Below, piece by piece: positions 56,050 through 57,946 of a stretch of DNA of 57,946 bases. Made by a program: the position numbers and the translations under genes. The notes beneath the pieces are model-generated. The model was not told where the DNA came from. It ran no database searches and saw nothing but the letters and a program-made list of their open reading frames with translations. The first letter of the stretch is position 1; every line of letters begins with the position of its first letter. Source of the stretch: Flavobacteriales bacterium (GTDB taxonomy: Bacteria; Bacteroidota; Bacteroidia; Flavobacteriales_D; UBA2798). The DNA lies in contig JAIBBF010000016.1 of assembly GCA_019694795.1 (NCBI GenBank), positions 1 to 57,946 of the forward strand, read 5' to 3'.

Positions 56050-56394
56050 AAGATATGGACTTGATTGCTGGCAGCTAACGTTTTCGGGCTTTGCGTTGCT
56101 GGGCTTTTGAAATTCCGCACTTTTGGGACTGAAGCCTTCCCTTATTTAGCTACATTCTAATTTAGAGTTTCTTTTGATTTGTTGATGTTATCCTGTTTTG
56201 GTGAGAAAAGCTTTTGTTCATTCGTTGAATTAATTTTTAATAAGAAATGAATCACCAAAATGATGCCTAAGTGGATAGAGTAGAATAGAACAGTCAAATG
56301 GTCAAGAGGCACTGCCAAAGTGGGTAGGAGCAGAAGAAAAAAGGGCAGTCACAAAACCAATTCCGGAAAAATGTGTGCAAAATGTGTGCAAATG
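56050..56394. other. intergenic stretch between fic and tRNA-Arg, with hairpin and a possible coding remnant
   Basis: No complete gene is visible. A hairpin at 56072-56101 pairs CAGC(T)AACG with CGTTGCTG around a 13-base loop with one bulged T. Its left arm GCAGCTAAC is the inverse of GTTAGCTGC at 54644-54652 on the other side of fic. From about 56279 to 56394 an open frame ends KPIPEKCVQNVCK then TGA; it may be the tail of a lost integrase or another gene, but I cannot confirm this. The direct repeat ATGTGTGCAAA occurs twice at 56371-56394. Confidence 0.35.
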
Positions 56395-56422
56395 AAAAAA
56401 GGAGCACTTTCGCACTCCTTTT
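56395..56422 (-). terminator. intrinsic terminator of tRNA-Arg
   Basis: Read leftward, AAAAGGAGTGC, a GAAA tetraloop and GTGCTCC form a stem of seven or more pairs including two G-U, followed by TTTTTT. It lies 17 bases after the tRNA. Confidence 0.75.
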
Positions 56423-56439
56423 AACTTGTTGATTTTTAG

Positions 56440-56513
56440 TGACCTCGTCAAGATTCAAACTTGAAACCTTCTGATCCGTAGTCAGATGCTCTATTCAGTT
56501 GAGCTACGAGGCC
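56440..56513 (-). tRNA. tRNA-Arg (anticodon ACG)
   Basis: The 74-base sequence folds into a full cloverleaf. The acceptor stem is GGCCTCG with CGAGGTC (one G-U), the D arm GCTCAACTGAATAGAGC, the anticodon stem TCTGA/TCAGA around the loop CTACGGA, and the T arm TCAAG/CTTGA around TTTGAAT. The discriminator base is A and CCA is not encoded. Anticodon ACG is normally deaminated at its first base and reads CGU, CGC and CGA. A promoter lies upstream at 56527-56559 and a terminator downstream. Confidence 0.95.
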
Positions 56514-56526
56514 GGTTTTGAGGCTG

Positions 56527-56559
56527 CAAATATAGTATTTTATTTATTTCCCCCACAAA
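56527..56559 (-). promoter_or_regulatory. promoter of tRNA-Arg
   Basis: On the minus strand TTTG (56559-56556), a 21-base spacer and TATATTTG (56534-56527) precede the tRNA by 13 bases. This is the same pattern as at menA and rrf2. Confidence 0.7.
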
Positions 56560-56608
56560 AAAATCCATATCCCCCTCCCAAAACCCATTTCCACCCCCCA
56601 TCACTCCC

Positions 56609-56638
56609 CACACCCACACCCACACCCACACCCACACC
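56609..56638. repeat. telomere-like CACACC tandem repeat
   Basis: Five perfect copies of CACACC sit in a longer C-rich tract (about 56550-56665), 50 bases upstream of the tRNA-Arg promoter. The opposite strand has runs of three or more G separated by TGT and could form a G-quadruplex. I see no coding signal in this tract. Confidence 0.85.
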
Positions 56639-56718
56639 CCACTACCCCCTTCCCACTACCTTTTTCCCATGTGTCCTTCTTTCAAAAATCCTTAGTGCCC
56701 TTTAGTTTGTATCGTGTT

Positions 56719-56726
56719 TAAATTTG
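56719..56726 (+). promoter_or_regulatory. -7 box preceding the IS110 leader RNA
   Basis: TAAATTTG matches TAnnTTTG exactly and ends 11 bases before the first stem of the candidate RNA. No TTTG lies at 19-21 bases upstream in the inserted state. That fits a promoter completed only when the two ends join in the circular form. Confidence 0.5.
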
Positions 56727-56737
56727 AAGAATAATCA

Positions 56738-56889
56738 CTTCCACAAGAAACAAGGGGAATCAATTAGTGTTAAAGGTTTTTAGGCCTATACTAAGATTAT
56801 GACCCTTGTTTCTTTGAGTGACTGGACCAAATAGAAATTGAGGCTTACGACCTATTATCAAGGACTTAGTCAATGCACTCCTGTGGAAG
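56738..56889 (+). ncRNA. candidate bridge RNA (seekRNA) of the IS110 element
   Basis: The leader of the transposase folds by eye into a closed structure. CTTCCACA (56738-56745) pairs with TGTGGAAG (56882-56889). Inside, AGAAACAAGGG (56746-56756) pairs with CCCTTGTTTCT (56803-56813), then AATC/GATT and TTAGT/ACTAA continue the same arm to a loop. A second arm pairs GAGTG (56816-56820) with CACTC (56876-56880) and AATAG with CTATT. Two arms with internal loops on a closing helix is the layout of bridge RNAs, whose loops pair with target and donor DNA. The fold is mine and has not been computed. Confidence 0.6.
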
Positions 56890-56910
56890 CAAAACAAAAA
56901 TATTATAATT

Positions 56911-57915
56911 ATGAATCAAAAGTATTTTATTGGCATTGATGTTTCCAAAGGAAAGTTGGATTGTGCCGTAATTCTTTCAGACTACTCAATTGTTCTAGAG
57001 CGGGTGGTCAAAAACAATGATCAGAAGATTGCTGTTTTTTTGAAAGCTCTAATGAAAAAATTGAAGTTGGAGTCGACTTCTGTTCTTGTGTGCTGCGAGA
57101 CAACAGGCATTTACAACAAGCCATTGATTCGTGTCTGTCATGAAATGGGTATTCCTCTTTGGGTTGAACACGCACTTAAAATCAAGCGTGCAGCCACAGA
57201 TATGCGAGGTAAGTCAGACCGAAAGGATGCTTTGCGTATTGCAGAATATGCTATGCGGTATCAGGACAAAAAAGTGCTTCATGTGCTTTCCGATGAGAGC
57301 ATTGAAATTCTTGACACCAACTGCAAAGCACGTCAATCCATCTTGGAGCAAAAGGTTGCCTTGGAAAACCAGTTGCGTGAAGCCAAATCACATGACCCAC
57401 GCATGTACAAGCAACTCTCGGATTTATTCCGACCACTACTGAAAGCAATGAAAAAAAGCCTCAAGGATATTGATCAAAAAATTAACGACTGTATTGAACA
57501 GTGCCCTAGCATAGAGAAAAATGTTGAATTGATCCAAAGTGTTCCAGGTGTTGGCAAAGTAACCGCAATACAATTTGTAATCATTACCAATAACTTCAAT
57601 AACTTTGAAAACGCAAAGCACCTGGCTTGCTATGCAGGAGTAGTACCATTCGCCAATGAATCCGGAACTATCATCAAACGACCCAGAATATCGAAAATGG
57701 CAAATCTCAAACTGAAAACACTACTCCACCTGGCAGCGATGGCGGCAATAAGAACAAAAACTGAACTCAAACATTATTACATCAGAAAAGTCAAAGAAGG
57801 AAAAAACAAAATGGCAGTAATCAACGCCGTAAGAAACAAGCTCGTACACCGTATCTGGGCCGTAATCGAAAGACAAGCACCCTATATGTACAAAGAAGAA
57901 TTTTTATCAATGTGA
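56911..57915 (+). CDS. IS110-family transposase (DEDD recombinase)
   Basis: The 334-residue protein begins KYFIGIDVSKGKLDCAVI with the first catalytic Asp10, followed by CCETTGIYN (Glu63) and GKSDRKDALRIAEYA (Asp103, Asp106), giving the RuvC-like DEDD set. A coiled-coil segment (about 135-195) leads to the Transposase_20 domain VPGVGKVTAIQFV and CYAGVVPFANESGT, where Ser251 is the expected nucleophile. All catalytic residues are intact, so the enzyme is probably active. IS110 recombinases are guided by the RNA encoded in their own leader; such a leader is present just upstream. Confidence 0.95.
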   Translation: MNQKYFIGIDVSKGKLDCAVILSDYSIVLERVVKNNDQKIAVFLKALMKKLKLESTSVLVCCETTGIYNKPLIRVCHEMGIPLWVEHALKIKRAATDMRGKSDRKDALRIAEYAMRYQDKKVLHVLSDESIEILDTNCKARQSILEQKVALENQLREAKSHDPRMYKQLSDLFRPLLKAMKKSLKDIDQKINDCIEQCPSIEKNVELIQSVPGVGKVTAIQFVIITNNFNNFENAKHLACYAGVVPFANESGTIIKRPRISKMANLKLKTLLHLAAMAAIRTKTELKHYYIRKVKEGKNKMAVINAVRNKLVHRIWAVIERQAPYMYKEEFLSM

Positions 57916-57946
57916 TAAAATCACTTGACTTTAAACATAGAAATCT

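Larger units (their letters stand above)
56715..57937 (+). mobile_element. IS110-family insertion sequence (right end near or beyond window edge)
   Basis: The element holds a 334-codon DEDD transposase and a structured leader. The exact ends are not visible. TGTTTAAA at 56715-56722 and TTTAAACA at 57930-57937 form an inverted pair, and AATCACTT occurs directly at 56733-56740 and 57919-57926; one or both may mark subterminal sequences. IS110 elements lack classical terminal inverted repeats and move through a circular intermediate. The location just beside tRNA-Arg fits a hot spot. The boundaries given are the inverted pair and should be taken as approximate. Confidence 0.6.

Noticed and set aside
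56072-56101. Calling the hairpin after fic an attC site of an integron
   Set aside because: The core sites do not match the attC consensus and no integron integrase is present in the window; it is kept only as a hairpin of interest.
56499-56705. Open frame across the C-rich tract, Pro/Thr-rich
   Set aside because: It overlaps the tRNA gene and its promoter on the other strand and consists of low-complexity repeat translation.

Overview
This window is a stretch of chromosome from a member of the Bacteroidota, most likely a Flavobacteriales-like lineage; I cannot name a species. The evidence is the gene content (MenA, a BT_3928-type DoxX protein, DUF5723 and DUF1599 proteins, a LysM/periplasmic-binding hybrid, many signal-peptide proteins of unknown function), starts without Shine-Dalgarno sequences, and promoters of the Bacteroidota type. 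TAnnTTTG -7 boxes occur repeatedly, several with a TTTG 19-21 bases upstream (menA, rrf2, fic, tRNA-Arg).

From 1 to about 39.4 kb the window is mostly housekeeping, densely packed and often translationally coupled by 1-20 base overlaps. It holds menA-ppa; a STAS-like protein facing a GAF histidine kinase; citrate synthase with a long, structured upstream region; guaA with a LysM lipid/cell-wall-type protein and hemF; an outer-membrane DUF5723 protein; pyrG with two small genes; a secreted WD40-caspase protein of 1126 residues; folP divergent from a DUF1599 gene; a DoxX-permease-tpiA-prmA run; a 1479-residue secreted protein of unknown function; plsY; and a 2941-residue envelope protein with TPR, PD40, coiled-coil repeats and five SPOR-like domains, coupled to clpS. 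A lipoprotein M48 protease and thioredoxin follow.

From 39.5 to 53.9 kb the character becomes accessory. An Rrf2 regulator with three cysteines, two small membrane proteins and the di-iron iron-sulfur repair protein Ric form a probable nitric-oxide/iron-sulfur stress module with two related palindromic operator candidates. A leftward group follows: a frameshifted exported protein, a ketopantoate reductase-like gene, a protein with a Cys-Gly repeat tail, a glycine-rich-domain-like protein, two small membrane proteins, a YciI protein and a rifampin ADP-ribosyltransferase (Arr) with an N-terminal extension. Then come small secreted or cysteine-rich proteins, a LytS/LytTR two-component pair and a CPBP protease.

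The last 4 kb look like an integration hot spot: an AT-rich, gene-poor kilobase with strong hairpins, a Fic AMP-transferase gene, tRNA-Arg(ACG) with a clear promoter and terminator, a G-rich tandem repeat just upstream of that promoter, and an IS110-family element. The leader of the IS110 transposase folds on paper into a closed two-hairpin RNA, a strong bridge-RNA candidate, preceded by its own -7 box. I regard this RNA as the most interesting feature of the window.
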